DNA from: Dactylellina haptotyla
Taxonomy: Eukaryota; Ascomycota; Orbiliomycetes; Orbiliales; Orbiliaceae
Direction of reading: 5' to 3'
Length of the DNA stretch: 64,000 nucleotides
Assembly (NCBI GenBank): GCA_031310005.1
Contig: CM062381.1
Coordinates: 3,472,001 to 3,536,000 of the forward strand
This document shows positions 44,101 to 56,772 of this stretch, piece after piece (the stretch's first letter is position 1; the number at the start of each line of letters is the position of its first letter). The notes below the pieces were generated by a model. The model was not told the DNA's origin and made no database searches. It saw only the letters and a list, made by a program, of their open reading frames with translations. The position numbers and the translations under genes were made by a program.

Positions 44101-46440
44101 GCTGTTAGCCGCTTGCTGCGCTGTAAACTGGCTGCTGCTGACGCTGCGGCTGCGATTTGGCATTGACTCCAGCTGGTTGATTTGATATTTTTAAAATCTT
44201 TTGGTTGTAGTTCTCATTCGGGACTTGCCATGCACACGACAGGAAAGAGGACGAAGCTTGGAGAGCTAGGGTTGGATACCTGCATTCCCAAGCGTCTATA
44301 GCGATACAGTGAACGGGTGCAGATGGCACTGTTCACTTGCCATAATATATATATTTCTCTATATATACCAGCATAACTGAGATAATGCGGACGGCTTGCT
44401 GATGATGGCGTGAGGATCCGAAATCTGTTTCAATCCAAGTGGACTAACACCAAGAATGAAGCAATCGACTTTTTGTAGTGAGTTTCAGTTACAAGAGCGC
44501 ATACCAAGGCATGAATAGCAGTCATGTGACCGGCGTGTTTGGAAATCCTTTAGATACGGAGACCGGGCCGTTCGAGGTATCACGATGAACCCTTTGGTCT
44601 GTACCGTTGGATATCTGCAGACGTCCCCGCAGCTGGACAGGTTATTTGGAAAGAAACAGAATAGTCCAACCCGGATTTGAGATGGATCAACCGAATAGCC
44701 AAGGCTGTGCTGTGCGGCAGCTTCTCGCATGGCTGGCTGGCTTGGCTGGTATTGTTCAGAACGGGAAGCAGATGCCGTATTCTGGCGGACGGGGGTGGGT
44801 TACCTATGGAGCTGTGCACAGAAATGATGCGAGAGAAGCTCGATCAAGATTCGGGTAGGTTTTGGCGTCCGTTCATTCATCTCATTTGTAATGGCCAGTC
44901 CTGGAGATTCTGTCTGTCTTAAGAAGAGAAGCTGGTGGTGGCCTTTTGATCCAGCTACGAATGCGTTAATTTGTGAAGTGTTGATATTCAGAGAACAGCG
45001 TCGAGATGTCGACGTATGTAATATACGGAGACTATAAACAGCCCACACTGTGCAAGTCCCTGGTTTGTAACATACATGTACGCCCGCATTTCGATACATA
45101 TAGCACGCATACTCTGAAACACTCTCGATCTAGCTGGAGTGGTTCTGGAGCATATCTAGGTGTAGACACACCAATCGTTTGAGTGCCGTGATGAGGAGGA
45201 TAATATATCACCGCGGGACGGTCCGATTTGGTTGCCCTGCAGGTCAGCCTTATCCGTGGGCTAATTTTAATCCAAAATTCGAGTGATGTGATTGAAGGTA
45301 GACCGCAAGGGGATTTCTCCTTTTTCCTCTCTTGATAAGAGAAAATGCTATGCTGGGTGGTTTATCTTTTAGGATCGTGCAAGCTGTACAACTTCTACCA
45401 GATATACCAATACTAGTTGGATTGTGGGGCCGACATCGCAAAACATGAGATGCTGGGAGCTCGATTCTCGATTCCCCAGAATATTTACAAAGTCGAACTT
45501 GCACTTGTGAGACACCAGGCTCAGTGCTCGTCCCAACCAGGCAGCTCTCTCGCACTCTTACTCTCACCCTCACCTATTATGGAATCATAAGCTGTGGACA
45601 ATCGGGATGGAGGAATGTGAGGTTTCCCTCTGCAGTGGGTTTTCGTCCGAACGATACTGGATTGAGTAAGGTTGAATCCCGGGCTCTCAGCTCATTCGCT
45701 GGCATTTTTATACGCACATTTGATTGAATGCTTCGGTTTCTATAACCTTCCATCCCGCCGCCCTGCCCTGCCACGGAAATGTGCGAGGCGTCTGCGCAAT
45801 GATATTTGATGTCGTGACAGGAGGATTACGACGAAGGGAGAAAGGACAGAGTATCGAAGCATGTACTCAGTAGCCACCACCAAGCAATAAATAACAAAGC
45901 ATATAACAGTCTCAGACGTATTTCAAAGAGCTGTTCGGGGTTCTTATTCACCCATAGCTGCCCGTCTAAATTTTTTTGAGATTTTTAGATTTTTTTAATT
46001 TTTGTATTTTTTGTGAGTGGCCGCCCACCGAAAAAAGGGCCAAGTGACACACCGCACACATCAGCCCGCAGCACCGCAACAACACCGCTTGTTATTATTG
46101 TTATTATCAAGCAGCCCGGCAGGAAGAAGGCCAGGCACAACCACACTCCACTTTCCCATCGTCATCCCACAGCACAGCTTCCCTCTCCTCCTCCACCAAT
46201 TTACACTCCACGCTCCTCGACCCGGTCCTGTTCACAGATGTCCCTTTCCTCGAAGCATAGAATTGTTCCGTTATAGCATTTTTGTCTTTGTTCACTCGAC
46301 TCCTTACGTCCGGTTTTCTTCAGCGAGGACACTTCGGCTACCATCGTCGTACTCGGGAAATTTTGGCACCCCTCTATTGAAATCGCCATATCATCGATAC
46401 AAAGCCCTGAGCGAGCACACTCGGTTCTTCAGCTTGAAAG
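41164..46440. other. 5.3 kb non-coding region between divergent genes
   Basis: No protein gene is supportable. Microsatellite-like tracts occur: AGCAGC/AGTAGC near 41900-41915, (GCT GGT)-type repeats at 41960-42015 and (AG)n at 42018-42029. The leaders nearest each gene are strongly CT/AG biased. The region probably combines two large promoters and long 5' untranslated leaders; non-coding transcripts are possible but not visible in sequence. Confidence 0.5.
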
Positions 46441-48086
46441 ATGGCAGCAGCGGAGGCAGCAGCAGCAGCGGGTATGACCTCTACCTTTCTTTCCCTTCCC
46501 TTCCACATCTACCTCTTGGGCTATATATCTCCCATGTATACACACACACCCTGGCTGCGTGAAATTCCCATGTAGTAAATACCTATTACATGCTCCCATA
46601 ACCAAACCTCTCCGTATATCATCATGCAAAATGTGTCGTTCGGAATATACTCAAGGTGTTCTTTTTTGTTCCCGTCGACCTTACAGATACCGGGCTGTTC
46701 AGTCCAGTGCATGGACGTCCCATCCGACCCGTCCCCAAGAGGACACTCCGAGACCGTCTCTCGCCTGAATCGTCAAAGACGATCTTGAGCCCTCCGGCGC
46801 CCCCGAACCCGACGCCGCTCTTCTATCTTCCGTATACGTACCCGCCGCCACCGGGTGGATCAGCGGGCTCCCCTTCCGGGCACGGAAGCCATGAGCACAA
46901 CGACTCGTCTGATGAGGACGACGTATCGAACGAGTCTGTCGGGAGATTTAGCAGTAGTGGGCATATGGACGACGCGCACGACCAGGGACTCGGGGGCCCC
47001 AATGATGGCGGTTACGACTGGTCTGAGAACACGAATAATAAGAAGAAGCGCAAGATCCCCACGCCAGCCCATCCCGGTGGCGGTGCCAGTTCCAATGGGT
47101 TCACGGCTACGGGACATAACTACGCCACTCAATATTCTCAGACTACCGGCGGCACGCCCGCGAATTCCACTCCTCGACGGTATAGGTCAGCTGGGACGCA
47201 GAGATCGCCGCTCTCGAGTATTTCGAGTGGAGGCAACGGTGGCATGAGAAGGGTCAAGAGGTTCCCTGGAACCCCTAGTTCTGGAACTTACTCCGAGGCT
47301 CGGAGTCAATCTCCGGGTCCCGGTGGTACAGACGAGATACCCAACACCCCAGACAAGGAAAACCGTATCGACCGATCCGGGATCAATGCTCCCACGTCCC
47401 CCTTCACATTCAAATGCGATTCTCCGGTTTCTGCGAATCTAGCGTACAGCCACCCCCCGCCGAACGTTGGGGCGTACCAAAGGTCGATGTCGACTGTAGG
47501 GACGCAAACCTCACCGAGCATGTCAGGTGGGAATGCGTACCCTGAACAGCGGAAAAAGAAGAGCGCGGCGAGAGCAGCTGCTCGACGGGAATTCCTTCAG
47601 CAACAGCGTCTTCGGCAGAGGCACGCGAGTGGGAATAAAGGCGAGATTTGGATCTGCGAGTTTTGCGAGTACGAATCTATCTTTGGTCAGCCACCGGAAG
47701 CGCTGATGAGGCAGTATGATATCAGAGATCGCAGGGAGCGCAGGGAGCGCAAGGAAGCCGAGAACAGAAGACGGCGAGCGGAGGAGCGGTTGCAGCGAAA
47801 GGGCCGCAAGACGAGCACGAAGACCAAAAAGCAGCACGCTCACGGTGGTGCTCACGTAAACGCCCACGGCGCACCTCCGCCTCCGCCTCCCAGCAAGACC
47901 GAATCCCAGGGTACCCAGTCCGACGATACACCGATCCAATCTGCCAGCGCCACGCCAGCGTTGAAGCCTCAAAAGCACAACCATCACCATCATCACCACC
48001 ATATCCATAGCGAAGGGTGCCAGCACGAGCATCATCACGATTATGGCAGCGGGACAGCATATAGGAACGGCCATGGTGGGGCATGA
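46441..48086 (+). CDS. Conserved fungal protein of unknown function, CEFC-motif (2 exons)
   Basis: Exon 1 (46441-46471) encodes only MAAAEAAAAA; the phase 1 intron (46472-46686) joins it to exon 2 (46687-48086), giving 476 residues. The start of exon 2, DTGLFSPVHGRPIRPVPKRT then LRDRLSPE, and the later block EIWICEFCEYESIFGQPPEA followed by a long Arg/Glu helix (DRRERRERKEAENRRRRAEE) look like the conserved parts of a family I have seen across Pezizomycotina without an assigned role. The CEFC pair might bind metal. The middle is disordered and Ser/Gly/Pro rich. The C-terminus has a poly-His run (NHHHHHHHIH) and a His-rich tail. The gene has a long leader within the preceding 5.3 kb gap. Confidence 0.7.
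47983..48036 (+). repeat. Histidine-rich coding repeat
   Basis: Imperfect CAC/CAT repeats encode seven consecutive His and further His residues near the C-terminus of the CEFC-motif protein. Confidence 0.7.
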
Positions 48087-51000
48087 CTCCTGGGATTTAT
48101 GCAGCGCTTCTCCGTCCTCGTGGCCGTGTTGCATGCCTGTTTCTTGCTTCTGGTTTTTGTCAAATTGTTTGTTTATTTGCGATTTGCTACTGTGGAAAGT
48201 TCGCATGGCGTATTGGATTCTGCATGAGAAAGTCATATTCACCATTACACTCATCATCATCGCATACACTCCCCCTTTTCTGAAGCTTGTTATTACTGGA
48301 GTTCTCTTTCTCTTTTCTTGATATCCCCCTCATCTGCTTGGATTACAACATTGATATGACCCCCTTCACCAGCCCACCACACTTGATTGTCTATTGAGCA
48401 TTGTCAGGTTATTGCCCATTTCCCCGTCTCGTTTATTATCACGAACTCCCCTATTTAAAACGAAGCCTTCCCCCATGAATAGATGCTTTGATTGCTACGA
48501 TTGTCACACGGGTAGCTGGAAACGAAGCTTTCCCCAATTGTTCGCCAGACTGTATATTTTTTTTACTCTCCTCCCTCCCTGATAGCGCCTTGTATGTCAC
48601 AGACACAAACCTCCTATTCCCATCACAAACCCCTAAGACTACGCCTTCATAAATTCTTTAAAATTCCCCTAACCCATACGACAGATTACAATGGTACAGC
48701 CGGCTAAGATGTAACTAACTATATTTTGTGGAATTTCCGACGGCTTCGAGATGGTAGAAACACGTCGAGGTAAAGAGCGGGAATAATTATTTGAAAAGAG
48801 ACGATTATAGATTGACTGGCATTGCAACGAGTGATTGCAATAGCCTGAGAGAAGAGAAAGAGTCAATCGGTGGATTTATATAGAAGTACGAATGAATGAA
48901 ATGAATAACGATATGGAACTAAAACATAACCTATCACGTGTCTTAACTGAAGATTAACTAAAGATTTACGTAGTCTCATGAAACCATTTCGGGGTTGGTG
49001 TCTAAAGTATGTGTGATATTGAGTAGAGCCGTTGAATTTTTTCGTCACGAACGCCATATATATGCCTTTCATGATAACAGTATGCAGCTTTTATTAATAG
49101 AATAGTGAACAAGGAGGACCCGCGGGACGCAGTTCGATTCTAGAAGGGCCGTTTTACGCAGGCGCCAGGTACCCACACCTGGCAACTAACCCACTCGTTG
49201 TGCTTTCCCAACATTACACCACCACCATCCCATGCAGATTACATATTACCACTGTTCTTTTTTTTTTCCTTTCCAAGGAAAAGCGAATCAAACAAGCTTG
49301 GGGTCCGTGGAAGTGGAGCTGGTGCGCGCCCTCGAGCCTTGCGAAAGCCTTGATGTGCAGTTGAGAGTTGGGCGTTTATTAACCCGATCTGCCCCGATAT
49401 AAAATTTTCCCATCCATCTCCAGCAGCCATATTTCTCTCCCGCAAGTCGAAAGGAAAAGAAAGAAAGAAACGGTTGGAGGCATACCGACGACGACTACGA
49501 CGACGGGTGTTTGGCGCGGATTTACCGACGGGACCACAACTAGCTGATATCATACACAGCTCTTTCGCTCAGCTCAGGCTAGCTCGTGTCTAGAATCTAC
49601 CCCCACTTTTTTTTGCTGGCTGTCTGAGGTCGCTGTTAGGCTAGCTAGCTAGCTCCGTCTTTGCTTCTCTCTCCCTTTTCTTTTCGGCATATATATTACG
49701 TACAGTTACCAGGTAACTACGCCATAGAAACGAAGGGGATCGAAGAGGGGATTCCCACCTGGACAAACGGCGGCGGCGCGCACTTCTCGTTTTTCGTTCG
49801 CGAAAAAGAAAAATATAAGAAAAGGGATTCGTCGAGCCGAAGTTTCAAGTAGATACGGCGGGCGCGCGGGCGAGAATTTAAGGTCGCATCCTGGTTTTCT
49901 CGTAGCCCACTTGGCGTCATATTCGGCTGGGGAGTCCGACTGTGGAATTCTGCAGGCAAAGCGAAGCTCCGGGGCGCACCTTTATAGCAGCTTTATATAT
50001 ATCGAGAATCGAATTTGCGGTACCTCGGTGTCTCCCCTCTTTGCTTCCAAAACCGCACACGGGACGCAGAGATATTACGATACGATACGTACGAATGGTC
50101 GCATTGCCCGGTTGATTGGGATATTTCGTTCCTCCGCTCTGCTGGATCCACGTCGCCTGGAACGTTACGGGGGGCTGTTCGGTCCAATCGGGAGGGTCTG
50201 TCTGCACTACGCATCCGGTGCTTGCAGCGCCCGTCCGGCTGGCGTCCACGCCCGACAGCATCGACAGCAGAAGGAGAAAGTGTCCGCTGGGACTCGGGGT
50301 GGAATAGCGCAATCGATAAGGCGGATCTTGACGTCCTTCTATCTACCTATCTCTCCGTATACACTCTACGCACGCCGGGTGGCATACATATATAGTACCC
50401 GCGAGGCATTGAGTAACTGATATAATCAATCAATCAAACCGCCCATCGCAAAACCTTCCCTTTTCCCTCTCTCCGCCGAACACAACAACAACAACATCAA
50501 CCTCACCCCCAACACCACATCACATCACCACCCGCCCGCCAACATTCCGGCCCTCGCCAACGTCATCGCATATCGGGCTCCCTTCTCTCCCGCTTCAACC
50601 ATCCTCGCCCAGCATATCGCATCCGCCGCCCCTCTCTCGCTGCCTTATCGCGCTTGCCTCACCGCCATCCGTCCCCGCTCTGCATTCCTGCGAGTTTTTC
50701 TTTTACGCGACCCTCACCGCAAGAACAGGAATCCCACAAGGGAAAAACATCATTTCTTGAAGCAAGCAGCCGCGGCGCGATTTGCCTCCCCCTCATCCAA
50801 TCTCGCTACGGAAGCCAGCATCGTCTTGAAATCGTTTCCGCCCATCCCACCCGCTTTCAGCTCCTGTCGCGCGACCAGGTGAAGGCCTTATCCGTCCCGA
50901 CCCAGAAGCCTCTTGGGAGATAGAGCGAGTTATTGGCTGATCTTTCCCGCCTTGTCTTCCTCTCTTCCTCTCTCGCTCACATCAGCTTCTGCTTTTTCTC

Positions 51001-52028
51001 CTGACATTGCTCCATACTCGCGACACACCACACGCACACGCACATCCAACATTCCCGTCCCCGTTTTATTTTATTTCTTATTTTTATTTTATTATTTCGC
51101 ACTCGCCCCCGCACGTGCCGTGTCCCTCCTGCCTGCCTGCGACCATTGTGAGAGGACGGGATCGATAAACAAGGCAGAGCAAAATAACCCACAGGGTGGT
51201 GTGTCTCTGTGTCATTGTGTAACACTCATTCTTCCGCCTCAGCATAAACACCGGCCGGCTACGATCCTTTTTCTGGAATAGAAGGAAAAGAAGGAAGGAA
51301 AGGCAGGCACCGACAAACACCTCTCGACAATTACCCTCCGTCGTCAAAAGGCAGGAACATTAACGGAAGCGTCATCCTGTCCGGACCCACGATACTTTTT
51401 CTTTTGGAGAAGGATAAACAACCACAGACACGTCCTTTCTCTCCACTCTCTCCGTCAGCCTTCTCTTTGTCTCGCTATCTTCCCCCCAACACTCACCACG
51501 ACGTCATTTGCCTTATCCCCACCATCTCTCCAGTCGCGCGAAAAATCCACTACAACTTCGAGCGGGGTACACATTGGCCGTTGTGAATATCCTGGAATCA
51601 ACCTGGGCGATCTATTTCTTTCAAATACACATTTTTTACTCTTTTGGTGGTATTTCAGTTAGGAAGGATAAAGCGATAGGCAAGAGAACGGGGAGACCAC
51701 ACCCCCCGAAGGGCTTAGAAATACCGACAGATCCTGACACGACAGAAAGGAACGTAATCCAGCTTACGCCTTCTAGCTTCGGGGTTTTCTCACGCAGACG
51801 CAACCAAGCCGGGAACCCAAACCAACCTTAAACTTCCCTGCTCTATCGACCCGATCCCACAAACATACCCTAAAACTCTTTTTCTTCCTCGTTTACCTTC
51901 CCTTTCTTTTCGTTTTCCGACATTTTTAAAGTTCCATTTCGTTCCTACGGATTGTTTTTCTGGCATACGGATCCCGGAATTTCGACACGCTTCCCGGTCA
52001 ATAATCCCTTATCAGAACGGCCTCGATT
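48087..52028. other. 3.9 kb non-coding region upstream of the Psy2 gene
   Basis: No protein gene can be supported. The left part is the 3' region of the previous gene. From about 50.4 to 52.0 kb the plus strand is rich in CT, CCCT and CACC tracts, typical of a long fungal promoter or 5' leader. AGCTAGCTAGCT occurs at 49642-49655. Confidence 0.5.
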
Positions 52029-55000
52029 ATGGCACTGGTTGTGCCGAACCCGCCGACACAACCGCGACGAGTCAAGGTTTACGAGTTACGGAATAATGAT
52101 TGGTTCGACAGGGGGACGGGATACTGTACGGGACAGGTGCTGAATGTAGGTGGCCTTCTGATCTGCGCCCACGTTGTTTTGAGGGGTTCTACCAAAGTTG
52201 AGGCGGAAAGGCGGGGTGGGAATTCTAATTGTTTTTGTTTACATCAACAAATGCGGGAGTGGCGGTGAAGATGGCTCGATGATCACATGAGGCGCGCACT
52301 ATGTGGCGTGGGAACCGGGAAGCTGATTTGCAACGTTTGATGAATAGGATGAACCCCATATACAGGTCAAGTCGGAGGAAGAGGAGGACCGGCTGCTCCT
52401 AGAGACGAGGATAGTGAAGGACGATGGGTATCAGAAACAGCAGGAGACCCTGATAGTATGGACGGAACCCAACGGAACGGACATGGCGCTTAGCTTTCAA
52501 GAGCCAGAAGGCTGTGCCGCGATATGGTTAGTGTGATCCTTGTGGTGGTGCAATGGGTGTTTTTGAGGCTGAAATGGCTCATTCTTTTGGTTCCTTTGAT
52601 GCTAATCTCGGGTTTTTGGTTCTAACCTACAGGGACTTTGTAAATCACGTTCAGAACCGGATCATGTCGTTATCGAGTGCCGGTATGCCTCTCCTACTCC
52701 TCGCCCGACACAACTACCGACAAGCTATTCGAATATTAATCTGACATCTTGGTGAAAATTTACAGACGATATATTATCCGACGACAATGAAGCCCTACTG
52801 TATTCGGTCAAGCTGCCGAAACCAGAACTCAACATCCTTGGCAACATTGAGAATATGATGCATACCCTCACGATAAACGCGGCCGGACGGGACTCGCTAG
52901 CGAAATTTATCATTAATGACGACTACATTCAGAAACTGGTGCCGCTGCTGGATACGGCGGAGGATATGGAGATGCTGCCCGAGCTGTTCTCGCTATGTCG
53001 AATCATGAAGATCGTAATATTGTTGAATGATTCTACGATAATAGAATATATCGTAACGGATGAGGTAGTCATGGGGGTTGTGGGAATATTAGAATGTTAG
53101 TGGTCCGGTCACTAAACTGCACTTCAGCGGAGTGGTAGGCTAACTGTTTTGTTCCAGATGACCCCGACTTCCCGACACACAAGGCCAATCACCGGACGTA
53201 TCTTTCCGACAATACCAGATTTAAGGAAGTGGTCACTATCGATAACCCGGAGATTAAGAAGAAGATACATCAAACGTATCGGTTGCAGTACCTCAAAGAC
53301 GTCGTCTTGGCTAGAATACTCGACGACCCTACATTCTCCGTTCTCAACTCCCTGATATTCTTCAACCAGGTCGACATTGTCCAGCACCTTCAGAACAATG
53401 GCGGCTTCCTAAAGGCCCTTTTCGATCTATTTTCCTCTGACCCGCTACCCGCCGAAGACAAGCAACGACGGAAGCACGGCGTTCAATTCCTCCAACAGTG
53501 TTCGTCGATAGCAAAGAATTTGCAGGGACCGAGCCGATCTCAACTGTACGCAAACTTTATCCAGCACGGTCTTTTCAATGTTATCGACTACGCTCTCCAA
53601 AACGATGACCCCACAACTCGGATCGCAGGCACCGAGATCCTAGTCTGCATGATCGATAACGATCCGCTTATGATGCGGAACTTCATCTTTCAGCAGATAA
53701 AGGACAAGACTAAGCCTCTAACGGATACCTTGATCGAGCTGTTACTATCCGAACAGGACATGGGTGTCAAGGCGCAGGTAGCGGATGCGATCAAAGTCCT
53801 ACTGGACCCGAACCAAGCCCAACCCCTCGAAGCTTTGGGGAAAACCAGTGAGATGATGAATGTGATGGGTGCGACGAGGCGGCCGACGGAGGATGTCCAT
53901 ACGGAAGTGTTTTTCACGAGTTTTTACGACGCAAGTGCGAAAAAGTTGTTTAAGCCGCTGAGTGATCTGGAAGGAAGGTCGCCAGGTACGTTTTCTCCCA
54001 GACAAAACAGGAGCTTTGAGAGGAATATTTGCTGATAATAGTACTCGGGAATAGTGACATTTTTATCACCGCATGAATCTGCATTATATACCCATTTGCT
54101 CGAGCTTTTGTGTTTCTTTGTTCGCCATCATTTGTTCCGAAATAAGTACTTTATTCTCAGCGAGAATATTGCGCCTAGAGTCGCCCAGTTGCTTACTGCC
54201 CGCGAGAAATTTGTCCAACTTGGTGAGTTATACATTGCGGACTCGGGTTTGCGGGGTCGGGTTTGCTAATGGGTGATTGGTTTTTGATAGCCGCGTTAAA
54301 ATTCTTCCGTGCCTGCGTCCAGCTTAATGATGAGTTCTACAATCGCCAGCTGATTAAGAACAAGCTGCTGGAACCGATATTAAACATCGTGATCGATACG
54401 ATGCCGAAGGATAATCTCTTGAATTCGGCGTGTTTGGAGTTCTTCGAGTTTATCAAGCGGGTAAGCATACGATTCGACAATCTTATATTCCTTCGAGATG
54501 CTAATTACGAGGTTTTTGTGGGATCGCTATAGGAGGGCATAAAATTGCTAATCAACCATTTGGTTGAAAACTACCGCGAGAAACTCCAGGAGATCACATA
54601 TGTCGACACGTTCTCGCAGCTGATAATCAAGTACGACCAGCTGCACGATACTACCTTGCCGTATAGCGCCGACGATGACGCTGCGAACAGGAATGCGGTC
54701 AACGGCGGCAAACGCTGGGATGGATTGAAGGACCTGGATGCCGCGGAGGAGGAATACTTCAACGGCTCGGATGATGACGAGGAGGCTGAATATTCAGCCG
54801 CTGAGAATATTGGAAAGCGGATAAAGACTGGTGGTAAGACGCCAACCGCGGGGGCAGCGGCAAAGGGTAGTCCTGCGGGTAGTGTGAAGAGTTTAGTGGA
54901 TTATCCGGATGATGATGAGGATGCAATGGATACTGAGGAAGGAAACGGCATTGCTGCCGCTTTAGCGAAGGATGGCGGAAGCAGCAGTACCACGACGAGT

Positions 55001-55417
55001 GAAGTTGGTGGAGTGGAGAATCTGAATATTACGAGCCGAGCGAGTAGTGTTGCTGACGGTGAAGATGGGACCGCGGCTGCTGCTGCTGCTGCTACCACTC
55101 CTGCAGCGGCGGGACCGACGACACCGACACCGGATGATCATGTTATGACGGGATCGTTGCCGCCAACGCCAGATCGGTTGACTGAGAAGCGGAGAAGAGA
55201 GGAGGAGGCGGAGGACGATGGGATGGAGAGGCTGTTGAGGAGTACAAAGAAGAGGAGCCCGAGTGTCGGCAAGAAGTCGGGGATTATCCCGAATGCAACG
55301 GCGGCATCGGGGAATAGTGCTGCCAGTGGAAAGAAGATTTCGATAAGCTTTGCTGCGAAGGGAGAAAATGGCAAGAAGAAAGATAAGGAGAAGGAGAAGG
55401 AGAAAGAGGAGGCGTAG
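52029..55417 (+). CDS. psy2: PP4 regulatory subunit 3 (Psy2/SMEK family), 8 exons
   Basis: Exons 52029-52145, 52348-52526, 52633-52682, 52766-53095, 53158-53985, 54055-54222, 54291-54460 and 54533-55417 sum to 908 residues. The EVH1-like N-terminal domain is [20 protein letters not shown] then [14 protein letters not shown] and [18 protein letters not shown]. The SMK1/armadillo-like region has [36 protein letters not shown] and [17 protein letters not shown], ending near [18 protein letters not shown]. The C-terminal 250 residues are acidic, then Ala/Ser/Thr rich with a poly-Ala run and a Lys/Glu tail. The protein targets the PP4 phosphatase catalytic subunit, in yeast for dephosphorylating gamma-H2AX and Rad53 during DNA-damage recovery. 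Seven small introns (62-202 nt) were each confirmed by frame and family continuity. Confidence 0.92.
55076..55104 (+). repeat. GCT microsatellite encoding poly-Ala in Psy2
   Basis: A run of GCT/GCG codons encodes consecutive Ala residues in the disordered C-terminal part of the PP4 subunit. Confidence 0.7.
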
Positions 55418-56286
55418 AAACTTCTTCCTCCTCTCCTTTACTTTTTGCTAGGGGTCTATAACCCCCACCTACACAGACATTGTGGTTGTCGCTTCGCATC
55501 CACACGAACTTTGCACCTCGCGGGTCATTTTTGAATCCAACTTTTTTGTTATTTACGGCCGCATCCCTCTTATGCTCTTGGCACCCAGTCGATGTCCACT
55601 TATGACAATATAGCACCCTTTTGTTTTTGCGTCTTTTCCTTTCTTCTCTTTTTTTCCCACTTTCGTCATTTTCTTTTTTCAGGTATAAGGCACCTCTCCC
55701 ATCCTCTGAAAGACGGGCATTGCGATCATGGCGTTTTTACTTTTTTCTTCTTGTTGACAGACTTTTTTATATACTCCTTCTTCTGAGACGTATGCGACAT
55801 CTCTTTCTTTGAGGTTACTGTTGTCTATATTACACTACTTAGTTATTTGTTGGGGGTTTAGCTTCTTCTTTTTCTCTCGGGGTTTTTATATATACTTTTT
55901 TTTTTTTCATCTTCTCTTTTCACTTTTTTTTAAACCAAGTTGATGACTGTTGATGGCTAAGAAATTGTGGTTATGTTGTGTGAGGTTGAAATAGTCTATG
56001 GATACAAGAAACAGATGAATCTATAAGGTACATTGGGTATTTTTCAACTTCCTCTAGATATCCTAAGCATATTTCCTTGCAGTAAAGAGTGTATAAACCG
56101 TACAATCAAATGATTACTCGAGTTCCTCGATATAAATACGCCCTAGTTGGAACAAATAAAGCAGGTGGGTTATCTGAAATTCGCTAACACCAAAAACGAA
56201 AAGAATAAAAAAGAGCTCCCTCGAAAAGAAATAACGCGGAAAGGGATAATCAAGCTTTTTTCTTTTGAGGAGTTCTGCAAAAATGA
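55418..56286. other. T-rich spacer between Psy2 and tRNA-Gln
   Basis: Nearly 870 bases with frequent T-runs (for example 55898-55908); the first part is the 3' untranslated region of the PP4 subunit gene. No gene seen. Confidence 0.45.
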
Positions 56287-56372
56287 AGGTCGTATTGGGA
56301 ATTGAACCCAAGTCGCCGGAAGTATCTAATGAAGATCAGAATCCGAAGTGCTAACCACTACACCATACAACC
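56287..56372 (-). tRNA. tRNA-Gln(CUG) with 14-nt intron
   Basis: Read on the minus strand, acceptor stem GGTTGTA pairs with TACGACC. D-arm GTGTAGTGGTTAGCAC, anticodon stem TCGGA with TCCGG (one G-U pair) and T-arm TTGGG-TTCAATT-CCCAA are intact. Anticodon CTG lies at 56337-56339 and a 14-nt intron at 56322-56335 in the canonical place. It decodes CAG. Confidence 0.93.
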
Positions 56373-56772
56373 GTATTGGGATGGAGACTTCGGGTGCTGG
56401 GATGCACTGTTGTTTGTGTGAGCTGTGGGAGTGCTCGTTTAGGTTGAGAGGTTTAGGGTTTCTGGAAAGATTTTTGCAACAGGGTTGCTGTGTTGCTGGG
56501 GTCTTCTGGCGCCCTTGTTGGCTTTTGGACTCTGAGAGGTTGCATTGCGATGTTGGTATTGATGGATACATATCTTGCCCTTGAGGGGGAGGGCGTACCA
56601 GTTTCCATGCATATGCAAGAACTTCTCATTCTCAGTTCTCACGGTGATCTCAGTTGACGCTTATACAGTGATGAATCCCTCAACATGAGCCCCATAGAAG
56701 TCACCAAGAAGCATACAGAGCCTATGGTATCGTGGATCGCCAGATTCGATAACCGAAAATCGTTTCTCAGAG
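56373..56772. other. Spacer between tRNA-Gln and the protease-like gene
   Basis: About 400 bases without a supportable feature; it includes the 3' end of the minus-strand protease-like gene. Confidence 0.4.

Noticed and set aside
49110-49180. B-box-like AGTTCGATTCT
   Set aside because: No pairing arms and no upstream tRNA or snRNA body.
49239-51831. Many open frames of 60-170 codons upstream of Psy2
   Set aside because: Low-complexity translations that change frame often; no conserved start or family signature.
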